From UBA7703 sp034926785 (GTDB lineage: Bacteria; Bacillota; Clostridia; Christensenellales; CAG-138): a stretch of DNA of 64,000 nucleotides. The notes below the pieces were generated by a model, which worked only from the letters and a program-made list of their open reading frames with translations, was not told where the DNA came from and made no database searches. How positions within the stretch are numbered: position 1 is the stretch's first letter; every line of letters starts with the position of its first letter. The position numbers and the translations under genes are program-made. Positions 50,641 to 59,792 of the stretch are shown in pieces. The stretch spans positions 15,822 to 79,821 of the forward strand of contig JAYFQU010000025.1 in NCBI GenBank assembly GCA_034926785.1. Reading direction: 5' to 3'.

Positions 50641-51930
50641 TTAGCGGCCGATGGAATAGTATTCCACGCCGCCTTTTTTCATGTGCTCGGGATCAAAGAT
50701 ATTGCGCCCGTCGTAGACAAGCGGCACACGCATCGCCCTGCGGAATACCTCCGGCGAGAGGCGGACAAACTCCTCCCACTCCGTGAAGATAAAGCAGCAG
50801 AACGCGCCCTCCAGCGCCTCTTCCACGCTGCCCGCAAGCTTCACATCCGGATAGCGCTTTGAAAAATTCTCCGCCGCGATGGGGTCATAGCAGATGATAT
50901 CCGCCCCATGCTCCTGCAGCAGGCGCACGTTGTCCAGCGACGGCGCTTCCCTTAAATCGTCCGTCCCGGGTTTAAACGCAAGGCCCAATATGGCGACCTT
51001 CACATTCTCAAAAGTCATCAGGCGTTGTTTCGCCTTTTCAAAAAGCTTTGTTTTCTGCGCGGCGTTAATCTCCACCGCAGCTTCCACGGTTTTGAGCGTG
51101 ATGCCCTGCTGCCGCGCGAGGAAGGTCAGCGCCTTGGTGTCCTTCGGGAAGCAGCTGCCGCCGTATCCCACACCCGCCTTGAGGAACTTCGCGCCGATAC
51201 GGGGATCGTACCGCATGCCCTCCGCCACGTCGTCGATGTTTGCGCCGACAAGCTCGCAGAGGTTCGCGATGTCGTTCATATACGAAATCTTGAGCGCGAG
51301 AAAGTTGTTGCAAGCATATTTGATCATCTCCGCCGAGCGGCGCGAGACCGAAACAATCGGCAGATCAAACGGGGCGTAGATCTCCTGAAGCATCTGTTCC
51401 GCCGTTTCATCCTCCGTACCGATGATGATGCGCGTGGCATGCATCGTGTCGTGCACGGCATTCCCCTGCGCCAGAAACTCCGGGTTGCTCGCAACGCGGA
51501 CCTTCACGTCCCGCACAAGGTTGTCCTTGATGAATTGCTCCACCTTGTCGTTAGTGCCGACCGGGACGGTGGATTTCACGACAACGAGGCAATCGTGGAC
51601 GACGCACTGCGCAATCTGGCGGCAAACCTCCGCAATATAGCTCAGATTTGCGCTGCCATCCGGCTTTTCAGGCGTACCGACGCCGATGAAGACCGCGTCC
51701 GATTCCGAATAGGCGGTCTGATAATCGCTCGTGAAACACAGCCGTTCCGCCGCGATATTCTTTTTGAGCAGTTCTTCCAGCCCCGCTTCATAGATCGGCG
51801 ACACGCCGGATCGCATCAGGGCAATCTTCTCCTCGTCCACATCCACGCAGGTGACTAAATGCCCTTTTTCCGCGAAGCATACGCCCGCGACCAGGCCGAC
51901 ATATCCCGTTCCGGCGACCGCCAGTTTCAT
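50641..51930 (-). CDS. ugd: UDP-glucose 6-dehydrogenase
   Basis: This enzyme oxidises UDP-glucose to UDP-glucuronate in two NAD-dependent steps. It has the N-terminal Rossmann motif AGTGYVGLVAGVCFAEKGH and the catalytic Cys block YGGSCFPKDTKAL. NNFLALKISYMNDIANLCE and LAFKPGTDDLREAPS are also typical. The length, 429 aa, is usual. It supplies uronic acid for the polymer encoded by this cluster. Confidence 0.96.
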   Translation of the reverse strand: MKLAVAGTGYVGLVAGVCFAEKGHLVTCVDVDEEKIALMRSGVSPIYEAGLEELLKKNIAAERLCFTSDYQTAYSESDAVFIGVGTPEKPDGSANLSYIAEVCRQIAQCVVHDCLVVVKSTVPVGTNDKVEQFIKDNLVRDVKVRVASNPEFLAQGNAVHDTMHATRIIIGTEDETAEQMLQEIYAPFDLPIVSVSRRSAEMIKYACNNFLALKISYMNDIANLCELVGANIDDVAEGMRYDPRIGAKFLKAGVGYGGSCFPKDTKALTFLARQQGITLKTVEAAVEINAAQKTKLFEKAKQRLMTFENVKVAILGLAFKPGTDDLREAPSLDNVRLLQEHGADIICYDPIAAENFSKRYPDVKLAGSVEEALEGAFCCFIFTEWEEFVRLSPEVFRRAMRVPLVYDGRNIFDPEHMKKGGVEYYSIGR

Positions 51931-51985
51931 ATGTGTTCGTTCCCTTCTATGCTGTCATAGCCCGTACGAAACATCCGCAGGGCGA

Positions 51986-53497
51986 TCATTCTTTCCTTTG
52001 CTCGGCGGCGTCCGCCGCTTCGGCGGCCTGATCCGATTTTCTTGCTTTTCGTTTACCGAGATACCCCTTCATGGACTGCCAGAGGTAGGTGAAGCTTTCC
52101 AACTTCAATAATACCGCCATCGCGATATAAATCGCAACCCCACAGATGATTTCCAGCACCAGCTTCGGCAGATCGGGAATGCCGATCAGCGACACCGCGT
52201 AGACCACACCCCACATAACCGCGGAGAGCAGCACAGGCGGGGTCATATCCCATAACTGCTGCCCCCAGCCGTAGCCAAAGAGGCGCTTCATATAGACCAT
52301 CGTGACAACCATCGAAAACACCGCAGTCGCAACCACCGCCCACGCGATTGCAAGAGGGGTTGTAAAAGCAAACACGGACACGGCAAGCGCGAGAATACCA
52401 AATATCTTCTTGATGATTTCGGTCTTGAGGTAGAGATCGCTCCGCCCCAGGGCGTTGATCGCCTGCAGATCCGTCGCCTCGACGGGATAGAGCGCGTAGA
52501 CGATGCACATCAACTGCATATACGGCACACTTGCGATCCACCGGTCGGTGAGCAGCACGCGTACAAACGGCGTCGCCACGGCGGCCAATCCCGCCATCAT
52601 GGGGAAGATCATCAGCGCCGTCGAGCGGTTCGTCTTTCGTACCATCTCGCGCACACGAATGCTATCGTCCTGATGCGCGGAATAGGCGGGGAAAAGTACC
52701 GAGAGCGCCACGCTCGTGAGATTGTTGGCGATCATCTCCGGATACTGCCGCCCGCGGTTATACAGCGCGAGCGAATCACCGATGTATCGCTTGCCGATCA
52801 CAAGCGAGGAAAGGCTCGAATACCCCGTATCCAGCAGGGCGGAGACGAGTAGCTTCCAACCAAAGCTGAAGAGTGAACCGATGCGCTGGAGCGAGAAGGC
52901 CAGCACGGGTACCCAGCGATCCATGAGCCACAGCAGAATCACGGTTGCGACGGAGGCCATCACCTGCTGGACCACCAGCGCCCAGACGCCAAACCCGGCA
53001 TAGGCCATATAGATGCCGACCACGCCGGAGGCAAGCGTTGCGCCCAAAGTGGCTACGCTGAGCTTTCGAAACTCCAGATTGCGCTGGATGATCGCGCTCT
53101 GCACGCTGTTGTAGGCGCCGGTAAAGAGCACAACGGAGACGACCCGCAGCGTCGGGATGAACAGCGGCTCTTCGTAAAAGCGCGCGATGGCCGGCGCGGA
53201 GAAGAACAGAACGACATAGAACACCGCCGACAGCGCGAGGCTGATCCAGAGCACGCTGGAGAAGTCCAGATTATCCGCGTCCTTGCGCTGCACCAGCGCC
53301 GTGGAAAACCCGCGCTTGATCAGCACATCCGCAAAGTTGACAAAGATGAGCAGCAACGCAAGCGTGGTATAATTCTCCGGCGAGAGCATGCGCGCGAGTA
53401 CAACCGATATCACGAACCGAATCGCCTGATATCCGCCGCTCTCCATCGCCTTCCAGATCACGCCTGAAATGGTTTTGTTACGAAATGTATGATCCAT
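51986..53497 (-). CDS. Polysaccharide flippase (Wzx-like, MOP superfamily)
   Basis: This 503-residue protein has about twelve to fourteen hydrophobic segments and the N-terminal layout of the RfbX/TuaB-like branch (ISGVIWKAMESGGYQAIRFV, LARMLSPENYTTLAL). It should flip lipid-linked repeat units outward. Its basic C-terminal tail ends in an Asp/Glu/Ala-rich run. The TuaB resemblance (teichuronic acid exporter) fits the uronic-acid genes beside it. The exact substrate is inferred. Confidence 0.9.
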   Translation of the reverse strand: MDHTFRNKTISGVIWKAMESGGYQAIRFVISVVLARMLSPENYTTLALLLIFVNFADVLIKRGFSTALVQRKDADNLDFSSVLWISLALSAVFYVVLFFSAPAIARFYEEPLFIPTLRVVSVVLFTGAYNSVQSAIIQRNLEFRKLSVATLGATLASGVVGIYMAYAGFGVWALVVQQVMASVATVILLWLMDRWVPVLAFSLQRIGSLFSFGWKLLVSALLDTGYSSLSSLVIGKRYIGDSLALYNRGRQYPEMIANNLTSVALSVLFPAYSAHQDDSIRVREMVRKTNRSTALMIFPMMAGLAAVATPFVRVLLTDRWIASVPYMQLMCIVYALYPVEATDLQAINALGRSDLYLKTEIIKKIFGILALAVSVFAFTTPLAIAWAVVATAVFSMVVTMVYMKRLFGYGWGQQLWDMTPPVLLSAVMWGVVYAVSLIGIPDLPKLVLEIICGVAIYIAMAVLLKLESFTYLWQSMKGYLGKRKARKSDQAAEAADAAEQRKE

Positions 53498-53552
53498 ATT
53501 TCCTGTCCGCCGTGCGCGGTGAGCGCATCCCAGCGGTCTTTCACTTTCCTGT

Positions 53553-54521
53553 TTACTTCGTGCTGCGCCGCCTGGCGAGGTAGCGCATGGTCAGGCCGGA
53601 AAAGAATGTTTCTCCCCAGAGCCGCAGCTTGCGTTTCGTTGAAAGTTCGCGGTAAAACATGCGGTAGGGCTTTTTCATCGCCTGCAAGAGTTTTCGTTCA
53701 TAGCAGAGGATCAGAAACTCCTGATACCGTATCGCCTCTGTAAACGCCTCATGGTAAGCCCCGCCGGAATACGCGTCGTAAGCCTCGTTGAGCGCAATTA
53801 AATCCCGGCTGGTCTTGATGCGCGTCGCCTTGGCGGAGGCGTATTGCCGCGTGGACCAGGAGCCGGGCACAGCGACACGATAGGCCATCAGCGTGTCCGC
53901 AATATAATAGGCATATCCCTTGAGCGCGCCAAGCAGCTGAAACGGAATATCCTCCGCCTCAATGGCGTCCGCAAACGCGGGCAGATCCTTGAGCAGCTGC
54001 GTCGGCATCACAATGGTGTCCGAGGCGGTGAATCCGCCGCCCGCACGGATCATGTCCGCGGGGTCTATCACCCGGCTTTCGGGATAGGGCATCGCGCGGC
54101 CGACGACGCCGCCCTGTACATCCACGGCAACCGCCCCGCCGACGCAGAGCGTGCAGTCGGGATGCGCCTCCAGATAGCCAACCTGTTTTTGCAGCTTTTC
54201 AGGGTCGATCCAATAGTCGTCCCCGTCAAGAATCGCGGTATATTTCGCACTGACGCGGGGGATCAAAATATGGGACTGTATCCGCCGGTCGGTCTGATAT
54301 TGGTTCACGGTCTGCGCAATGAGCGTAATTTTCTCCGAATATCGCGCGGCATACTCCCGGCAGATATCCGCCGTACCGTCCGTGGAGGCGTCGTCGTGCA
54401 GCAGAATATCAAACGGATACTCGGTTTTCTGCAGGAGTACGCTCTCGATGGCTCCGGCAATAAACGGCGCGTGGTTATGCGTCGGCAATATGACCGTGAC
54501 CAGCGGGGTTGCCCGTTCCAT
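53553..54521 (-). CDS. Family 2 glycosyltransferase (tandem copy A)
   Basis: This 322-residue GT-A enzyme has the N-terminal VTVILPTHNHAPFIAGAIES, HDDASTDGTAD and the metal-binding ILDGDDYW. It is clearly related to the next gene over its first 130 residues, so the pair arose by tandem duplication. The ATG at 54521 has GGAGGGACGC just before it; an earlier in-frame start at 54644 overlaps the upstream gene. The sugar is unknown. Confidence 0.9.
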   Translation of the reverse strand: MERATPLVTVILPTHNHAPFIAGAIESVLLQKTEYPFDILLHDDASTDGTADICREYAARYSEKITLIAQTVNQYQTDRRIQSHILIPRVSAKYTAILDGDDYWIDPEKLQKQVGYLEAHPDCTLCVGGAVAVDVQGGVVGRAMPYPESRVIDPADMIRAGGGFTASDTIVMPTQLLKDLPAFADAIEAEDIPFQLLGALKGYAYYIADTLMAYRVAVPGSWSTRQYASAKATRIKTSRDLIALNEAYDAYSGGAYHEAFTEAIRYQEFLILCYERKLLQAMKKPYRMFYRELSTKRKLRLWGETFFSGLTMRYLARRRSTK

Positions 54522-54532
54522 GCGTCCCTCCG

Positions 54533-55471
54533 TCATTGTTGAATGATGCCCCAGTGCGCCAAATGCATGCGGATGCGCCGCCTGAGCGGCAGTTCCTGAT
54601 AGCGCGCGCGGTACGGCGGGCGGTTCAGCGCTTTTACGTCGCACTTGAGCCGCAAAATTTCATAGTTTTGCTGGTAGGTGATGCAATAATCCACCGCGTC
54701 ATGCCATCTGCCGCCCGTCTCCTCATCAAAGGAGCGCAGCGCGCGCGCCATGCCCTCGTGGTGACGAATGCGCGCCTCGTGCCGCGCGGCAAAGAAGGTC
54801 TTGGTCCAGGAGCCCGGCACATTATTGCGGTAGGCGCACATTGTCTCCGCGAAATAGTGTGTGGTTCCGTTTGCGCCAAACCAGAGCTGCAGCACCGCAT
54901 CGTCCACATCCGCCATGTCGCAAAATGCGGCGCGTTCTTTTGCCAGGCGCGTCGGCGCAACGATCGACGCGGTCGCGACAAACCCGCCGCCGCCGCGGAT
55001 CAGCTCCTCCATCGGGATATCGCAGTCCGCCTCGTAGGGGCAGACCGATCCGATGTTGCGCTTGTCGGGATCGACGAGCTCCGCCCCCGTCACGCAGAAG
55101 GTGCATTCCGGATGCGCCTCCATGTAGTCAATCTGCGTTTGCAGCTTGTTCGGGCTTGTCCAGTAGTCGTCCCCTTCGCAGATGGCGATGTATTTCCCCC
55201 GCGCGAGCGGGAAGACATAGTGCTCCAGGATCTTGGGATCGCTCGAATAGATATTTTCCGTGCGGTAGACGCAGCGGAATCGATCCGGATGCGCCGCTTC
55301 ATAGGCGCGGATAATATCCGCCGTGCCGTCCGTTGAAGCGTCGTCATGCACGATGATCTCGAACGGAAAGCTCGTCTTCTGCGCGAGAAAGCCGTCCAGC
55401 GCGTCCCTCACGAACGGCGCATGGTTGTAGGTGTCGCAGACAATGGAGACGAGCGGGATTTTATTCTCCAT
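54533..55471 (-). CDS. Family 2 glycosyltransferase (tandem copy B)
   Basis: This 312-residue relative of the preceding entry has VSIVCDTYNHAPFVRDALDG, HDDASTDGTAD and ICEGDDYWTSP. The C-terminal halves have drifted, so acceptor or donor specificity probably differs. Its start overlaps the end of the upstream glycosyltransferase gene by 11 nt. Confidence 0.9.
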   Translation of the reverse strand: MENKIPLVSIVCDTYNHAPFVRDALDGFLAQKTSFPFEIIVHDDASTDGTADIIRAYEAAHPDRFRCVYRTENIYSSDPKILEHYVFPLARGKYIAICEGDDYWTSPNKLQTQIDYMEAHPECTFCVTGAELVDPDKRNIGSVCPYEADCDIPMEELIRGGGGFVATASIVAPTRLAKERAAFCDMADVDDAVLQLWFGANGTTHYFAETMCAYRNNVPGSWTKTFFAARHEARIRHHEGMARALRSFDEETGGRWHDAVDYCITYQQNYEILRLKCDVKALNRPPYRARYQELPLRRRIRMHLAHWGIIQQ

Positions 55472-56504
55472 GCGAAGCCCTCATTTTGATGGTGCCGAGC
55501 CGCTCGATCCAATCCAGCCGGCGCTGCTGCTTTTTTAGAATTGCGCGGAGCTGAACGCGGCGCATGCGCGGCAGAGCGCGGTTACTCGCATATTGCATAC
55601 CCTCCCGGCTGATGTGCGCGCTCCAATCATAGTCCAGCACGACGCGTTTCTGCTCCTGCGTCTCCGCCGCGCGGTAGTGCTGCCAGAAGAGCGTGATGAG
55701 GCCGTTTAGCATTCGCGCGTGAAAACGCTCCAGCTGTTCCGGCGTGTCCATATGCCATAGGGTCATATAACGCCTGAGCTGCTCCATGACAGCGTCATTA
55801 AACTGTTTATCAATCTTGCCCGGCATCACGCGGGAGGAGATGCTCTGCTGAATCCGGCGGTAGTTATACAGCGGCACAGCACGGTAAACAATCGTCCCCG
55901 CATGCGTCACAGGATAAAGCGATTGCAGCAGGTCTTCCGTGTGCGGGTTGGCCGCATACTGCTCATAGGGCGTGTCGTCCTCCTTTACCAGCGGCGCACG
56001 AATCGCCTTGGTGCAGAGATTGTTGAGCCGCCAGGCAGCGATCATCTCCTCGTAGACGGCGCGCTTCTGCTCCTCGGTAGAAAACACGCTTCCATCGGCA
56101 AAGACCGGCTCGGAGATGGTCGTCGTAAACTCCGGCTCAAAGCGATTGTAGTAGTTATAGATCACGATATCCGCGTGTTCACGCTCGATGGTCTCGCGCA
56201 GCGTCGCCAGCGCATTGGGTTCGAGCGAATCATCCGCGTCGAGAAAAACGCAAAACCGCCCCTCCGCCGCGGCGATTCCAGCCCGGCGCGCGAGGATCAG
56301 GCCCCTGTTTGGCTGATGGATAACCTTTACGCGGTCGGGATGCATCGCGCGGCAACGGTCGCAGATCATGCCGCCGCCATCCACCGAGCCATCATTGACG
56401 AGCACGAGTTCAAAGTCCTGCTCGCTCTGGCGCAGGACGGAGTCAAGGCATTCCTTCAGATACGGCTCGGCATTATAAACCGGTACGAGAACGCTGAAAA
56501 ACAT
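55461..56504 (-). CDS. Family 2 glycosyltransferase
   Basis: This 347-residue enzyme has the EpsJ/WcaA-like start FFSVLVPVYNAEPYLKECLD, VNDGSVDGGG and the metal-binding VFLDADDSLEPNA. The C-terminal third is basic (RMRRVQLRAILKKQQRR) and may sit on the membrane. It lies 34 bases downstream of the CapA-like gene in the same operon. Confidence 0.9.
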   Translation of the reverse strand: MFFSVLVPVYNAEPYLKECLDSVLRQSEQDFELVLVNDGSVDGGGMICDRCRAMHPDRVKVIHQPNRGLILARRAGIAAAEGRFCVFLDADDSLEPNALATLRETIEREHADIVIYNYYNRFEPEFTTTISEPVFADGSVFSTEEQKRAVYEEMIAAWRLNNLCTKAIRAPLVKEDDTPYEQYAANPHTEDLLQSLYPVTHAGTIVYRAVPLYNYRRIQQSISSRVMPGKIDKQFNDAVMEQLRRYMTLWHMDTPEQLERFHARMLNGLITLFWQHYRAAETQEQKRVVLDYDWSAHISREGMQYASNRALPRMRRVQLRAILKKQQRRLDWIERLGTIKMRASHGE

Positions 56505-56538
56505 ATGGATACAGTCCTTTTTATGATTCGTCGCCGCG

Positions 56539-57681
56539 TTAGCGCGCGGCGGAGGCAGCGTCCTGCATGAGTCCTTCCACCATGAGTTCGCGGATGGACT
56601 CGCAGCGCAGCGTGTTCAGGATATTCGTTCTGCTCTGCCTGCTGTATAGCCGCATCGGCCTGCGCCCGGTGAGCCGCTTGAGCGTACGCAGCAGCGCGTT
56701 TCCGCTGAGAAATACGGAGAAGAGCTTTTCGCGTTCCCCCGCGGCATAGGCCGCGTAACGCGCGGGGACAAACCCCTCGACACGGATACGCAGGGAGCGC
56801 TTGTAAAATCCTCCCAAGATCTCCTCGGCCTTCGCCTCGTCTGCAAGCGCCGCGCCGCCCTTTATGCGCACGATGGGCAAAAAGTCCACCGAATCCGCGC
56901 CGTAGTCGCCGATGGTATAGCGCACGAGAAGTCCCGTGTCGAACGCCTCTCCGCCGTCGTCCACGTCAAAGACGAAATTCCCCTGACCGTAGACGATGGT
57001 AGCTCCGTTCCAGCGTTCGCTGCTGCCGACGCAGTGGCTATGCTGGCAGATGACGAGCGACGCGCCGCATTCCGCCATCTTGCGGCAGACCTTCTGCACA
57101 TCCGGCGAAGGATAGGGATATCCCTCCCGTCCGCCGTGATAAAGCACGATCAGACGGTCGCAGTTCGCCTTAATCTCACGTACCCGGTCGCTGAGGTTTA
57201 CCAGATCGAGCGGGTTCGCGCCCGCTTTACGCTCGGTTGCGATGGAAAACTCATGCTCGCAGACGGCGTATATGCCAACACGCATGCCGTGTTTCACGAA
57301 GAAATAAGCGCCGTCCGCCTCGTCGACATCCTCCCCGGCGCCGAAGCTCGCGATATGCCTCGCCTTTAGTGCGGCGCGCGTGGAAGAGAGCCCTTCCGCG
57401 CCATAGTCCATGATATGGTTATTGCAGAGGCAAACGGCGGTGGGATTCAGCGCCGCAATACCGGCGGCGGCTGCGGCGGGAGCCGAAAGACTCGGCCCGC
57501 ATTTCTGTTCCGGCGCCGCGCTGTCCGTCAGCGGGGATTCAAGATTAAAGATGCGCGCATCGGCCTTTTGCCAAACCTCGCTCAAGCCGTTGAAGAGCAG
57601 CTTTGGCTGTTCCGATTGAAATGCGCCGAGGTTTGACGCGGTGGGCACGACGTCCGCACCGATCATGATCTCCAAGCTCAT
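56539..57681 (-). CDS. CapA/PgsA-like metallophosphatase-fold protein
   Basis: This 380-residue protein belongs to the PGA_cap family, linked to poly-gamma-glutamate capsules. It shows FNLESPLTDS, the family NNHIMDYG, VLYHGGREGYPY, and HSHCVGSSE with YGQGNFVFD. The metal-binding residues seem intact. Unlike PgsA/CapA it has no membrane anchor or signal peptide, so it probably works in the cytosol. Its start overlaps the stop of the polymerase/ATP-grasp fusion gene by 4 nt. Confidence 0.9.
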   Translation of the reverse strand: MSLEIMIGADVVPTASNLGAFQSEQPKLLFNGLSEVWQKADARIFNLESPLTDSAAPEQKCGPSLSAPAAAAAGIAALNPTAVCLCNNHIMDYGAEGLSSTRAALKARHIASFGAGEDVDEADGAYFFVKHGMRVGIYAVCEHEFSIATERKAGANPLDLVNLSDRVREIKANCDRLIVLYHGGREGYPYPSPDVQKVCRKMAECGASLVICQHSHCVGSSERWNGATIVYGQGNFVFDVDDGGEAFDTGLLVRYTIGDYGADSVDFLPIVRIKGGAALADEAKAEEILGGFYKRSLRIRVEGFVPARYAAYAAGEREKLFSVFLSGNALLRTLKRLTGRRPMRLYSRQSRTNILNTLRCESIRELMVEGLMQDAASAAR

Positions 57682-59792
57682 GCCTGTTCCTCCAGTTTTA
57701 AAAACTCGCCCATGATGCGGTCCCCCTCGCCGACGTAATCGTCCGCGAATCCGCTCTGGTCGAAAAATGTCATCTCGCCGAACTTGATCCCGTCCCGGGT
57801 GTCGTAGAGATCCACACGAACATGCTTGATCCCGCTCGAAAGCGTCTCGGCAATCGCAAGCATCCGGTCAAATTGCTTAGGCTTTGCAATCACGCGCTCC
57901 TGCGGCAGATTCGCCGTCGCCTCGTTTACGGGAAGCCGCCGGAATTCTCGATCAAAGAAATAGTAGTCCGCGTGCTTCCCGCTTCGGTTGGTGCAGACGC
58001 AGACCGCGCGGACAACCCCGTCAAAACAAAAGAACTTATAGTCGTCCGGCAGCGTGCCGTCGTCGGAACCGATGAACGCCTCTGCAACAACACGCGGCGG
58101 GATCGTGCGATACAGCCACTCCCGTCCCTGAAAATAATAGTTCTTTTTTAATTGCGCCGCGAGCTGTTTCACGGCGGCCTTCCGGTTCAGCTTTCCTTTG
58201 TCCCGGCAGACAATCACGCCGCCGGAATTATGAGTGCATTTGAGCACGAAGCGCTCCGGCAGGCTGTCAAAGTCGATCTCTTCCGCGCGGCTCCAGACGC
58301 CGAGCTGCTCCACCAGAAACGCGCCGCCTATTTTTTCGGAGACAAAATCCCGAACCGTGAGCTTATCCACCAGGCGAACATGCGCTTCCTCCCGGTCGTG
58401 CAGCTTAAGCCACTGAATCTTTTCGTTCATGGTGACGGGCGGGGTCAGGCGCAGTTCTTTGCCGAAGCGCGCGCGATAAAACCGCTTAAGATACGTCTCG
58501 TCGTCCATCCCGCGAAAAAAGCCACGCTCCGCAAGCCAGATGAAGAGGATGCGCGGATTCTTTAAAAACGCAAAAAACCGCTCGCCGTCCGACGCGCGGT
58601 TTCGCCCGATTCGCTCCGCAGCGACCAGAAGGATAAAATACACCGCCGCCGTCCGGTCAAAGTAGGATACCATTCCGTAGTCCATGACCATCTGCGCGAG
58701 TAGCAGCGCCATAAACACGCCGAGCGACGCGCGCGCCGCGCTTGGCGCCGCCATCGAATCTCCGCGTTTTCCCTTACCCAGCGTGCGTGCGGACAACGCC
58801 AGCGCCCCCAGCTGCGGCAGATAGTAGATCGCCAGCATGACCAAGCCACCCGAGACAAGGATCTCGGTAAAGTTATTATGTGAATAGGTGCCGCCGGACC
58901 CTTGCAGCAGGCGGAAGCAGCCGAGGCCGTAACCGCCGGCCGGCCGCAGGCGGAAGGCATCCATCGCCACCGTGATCAGAGAGTTCCTCGCAATAGCAGA
59001 CTCTGCCTGCGCGGACCCATCCACATAATAATGCAACATCACATGCAGACGGTTGAGCAAGCCATTGCTAATGGGGCTATCCACATAGGCCAGTCCATAG
59101 ACCGCTGCAATCCCCAACACGAACAGAATAGCCAGTTTGACCCCCCAGCGCTTGGGGTATAAAACAAGATAGATTACAACGGAAAGAAGGCCGAGCAGCA
59201 ACAGCGCCTTAGCCGATTTTGTGAGCACGATCGTCGGGAGCAGCAAGGCCGCTGAAAACAGCCACCACGCGGAGCGATGCTTCGCAAGAACCAAACTAAA
59301 ACCCAGCGCAATTGCCGCAAGCATGCCAAGCCAATTCGGGTTAACGCCCGCGGCAATGCCGGCGCGCACAGCCCCCAAATCAAACGGCAGCTCGCGCAGG
59401 ATGGCATAAGCGCTCAGCAGCGCAATGCTCAGCACAAACGCCGCCATATAGCGGCGCATATCCCCCTGCAAAAGCAGATATTGAAACAGAAAGAAATAGA
59501 AGACCGCGTTCACCGCGAGCGTCTTTCCCATGTCCAGAGAAATCGCCCTGTCGATTGCCCAGCCGAAGGTGACGACGGTTCCCCAGAGGATCACAAGCAC
59601 AACGGCCGCCATCCACCAGGAGAAAAACAGCTTCTTTTTCCGGATGCAGTACAGCGCGGTTACGCCAAAGAACAGCAGCATGCAGAGTTGGGAAAGCGTG
59701 CTGTGTTCAAAGAGCACCTCGGTGATCAGATAGAGCGCAAACGAGAGATCTGCCAGAAGCGGCAGGGCTTTATCGATCTGCGATTGTTTCAA
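57678..59792 (-). CDS. Fusion of an O-antigen polymerase/ligase-like protein and a TupA-like ATP-grasp ligase
   Basis: This 704-residue protein has two parts. Residues about 1-410 hold ten to twelve helices with the Wzy/WaaL-like periplasmic loop and SHNNFTEILVSGGLVMLAIY. From about residue 430 comes a TupA-like ATP-grasp domain: MNEKIQWLKLHDR, RFVLKCTHNSGGVIVCRDKG, DYKFFCFDGVVRAV, HVRVDLYD and GEMTFFDQSGF. TupA ligates amino acids or peptides to uronic-acid polymers in Bacillus. I chose the TTG at 59792 (GGAGG seven bases before). It overlaps the upstream gene by 23 nt. Confidence 0.88.
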   Translation of the reverse strand: MKQSQIDKALPLLADLSFALYLITEVLFEHSTLSQLCMLLFFGVTALYCIRKKKLFFSWWMAAVVLVILWGTVVTFGWAIDRAISLDMGKTLAVNAVFYFFLFQYLLLQGDMRRYMAAFVLSIALLSAYAILRELPFDLGAVRAGIAAGVNPNWLGMLAAIALGFSLVLAKHRSAWWLFSAALLLPTIVLTKSAKALLLLGLLSVVIYLVLYPKRWGVKLAILFVLGIAAVYGLAYVDSPISNGLLNRLHVMLHYYVDGSAQAESAIARNSLITVAMDAFRLRPAGGYGLGCFRLLQGSGGTYSHNNFTEILVSGGLVMLAIYYLPQLGALALSARTLGKGKRGDSMAAPSAARASLGVFMALLLAQMVMDYGMVSYFDRTAAVYFILLVAAERIGRNRASDGERFFAFLKNPRILFIWLAERGFFRGMDDETYLKRFYRARFGKELRLTPPVTMNEKIQWLKLHDREEAHVRLVDKLTVRDFVSEKIGGAFLVEQLGVWSRAEEIDFDSLPERFVLKCTHNSGGVIVCRDKGKLNRKAAVKQLAAQLKKNYYFQGREWLYRTIPPRVVAEAFIGSDDGTLPDDYKFFCFDGVVRAVCVCTNRSGKHADYYFFDREFRRLPVNEATANLPQERVIAKPKQFDRMLAIAETLSSGIKHVRVDLYDTRDGIKFGEMTFFDQSGFADDYVGEGDRIMGEFLKLEEQA

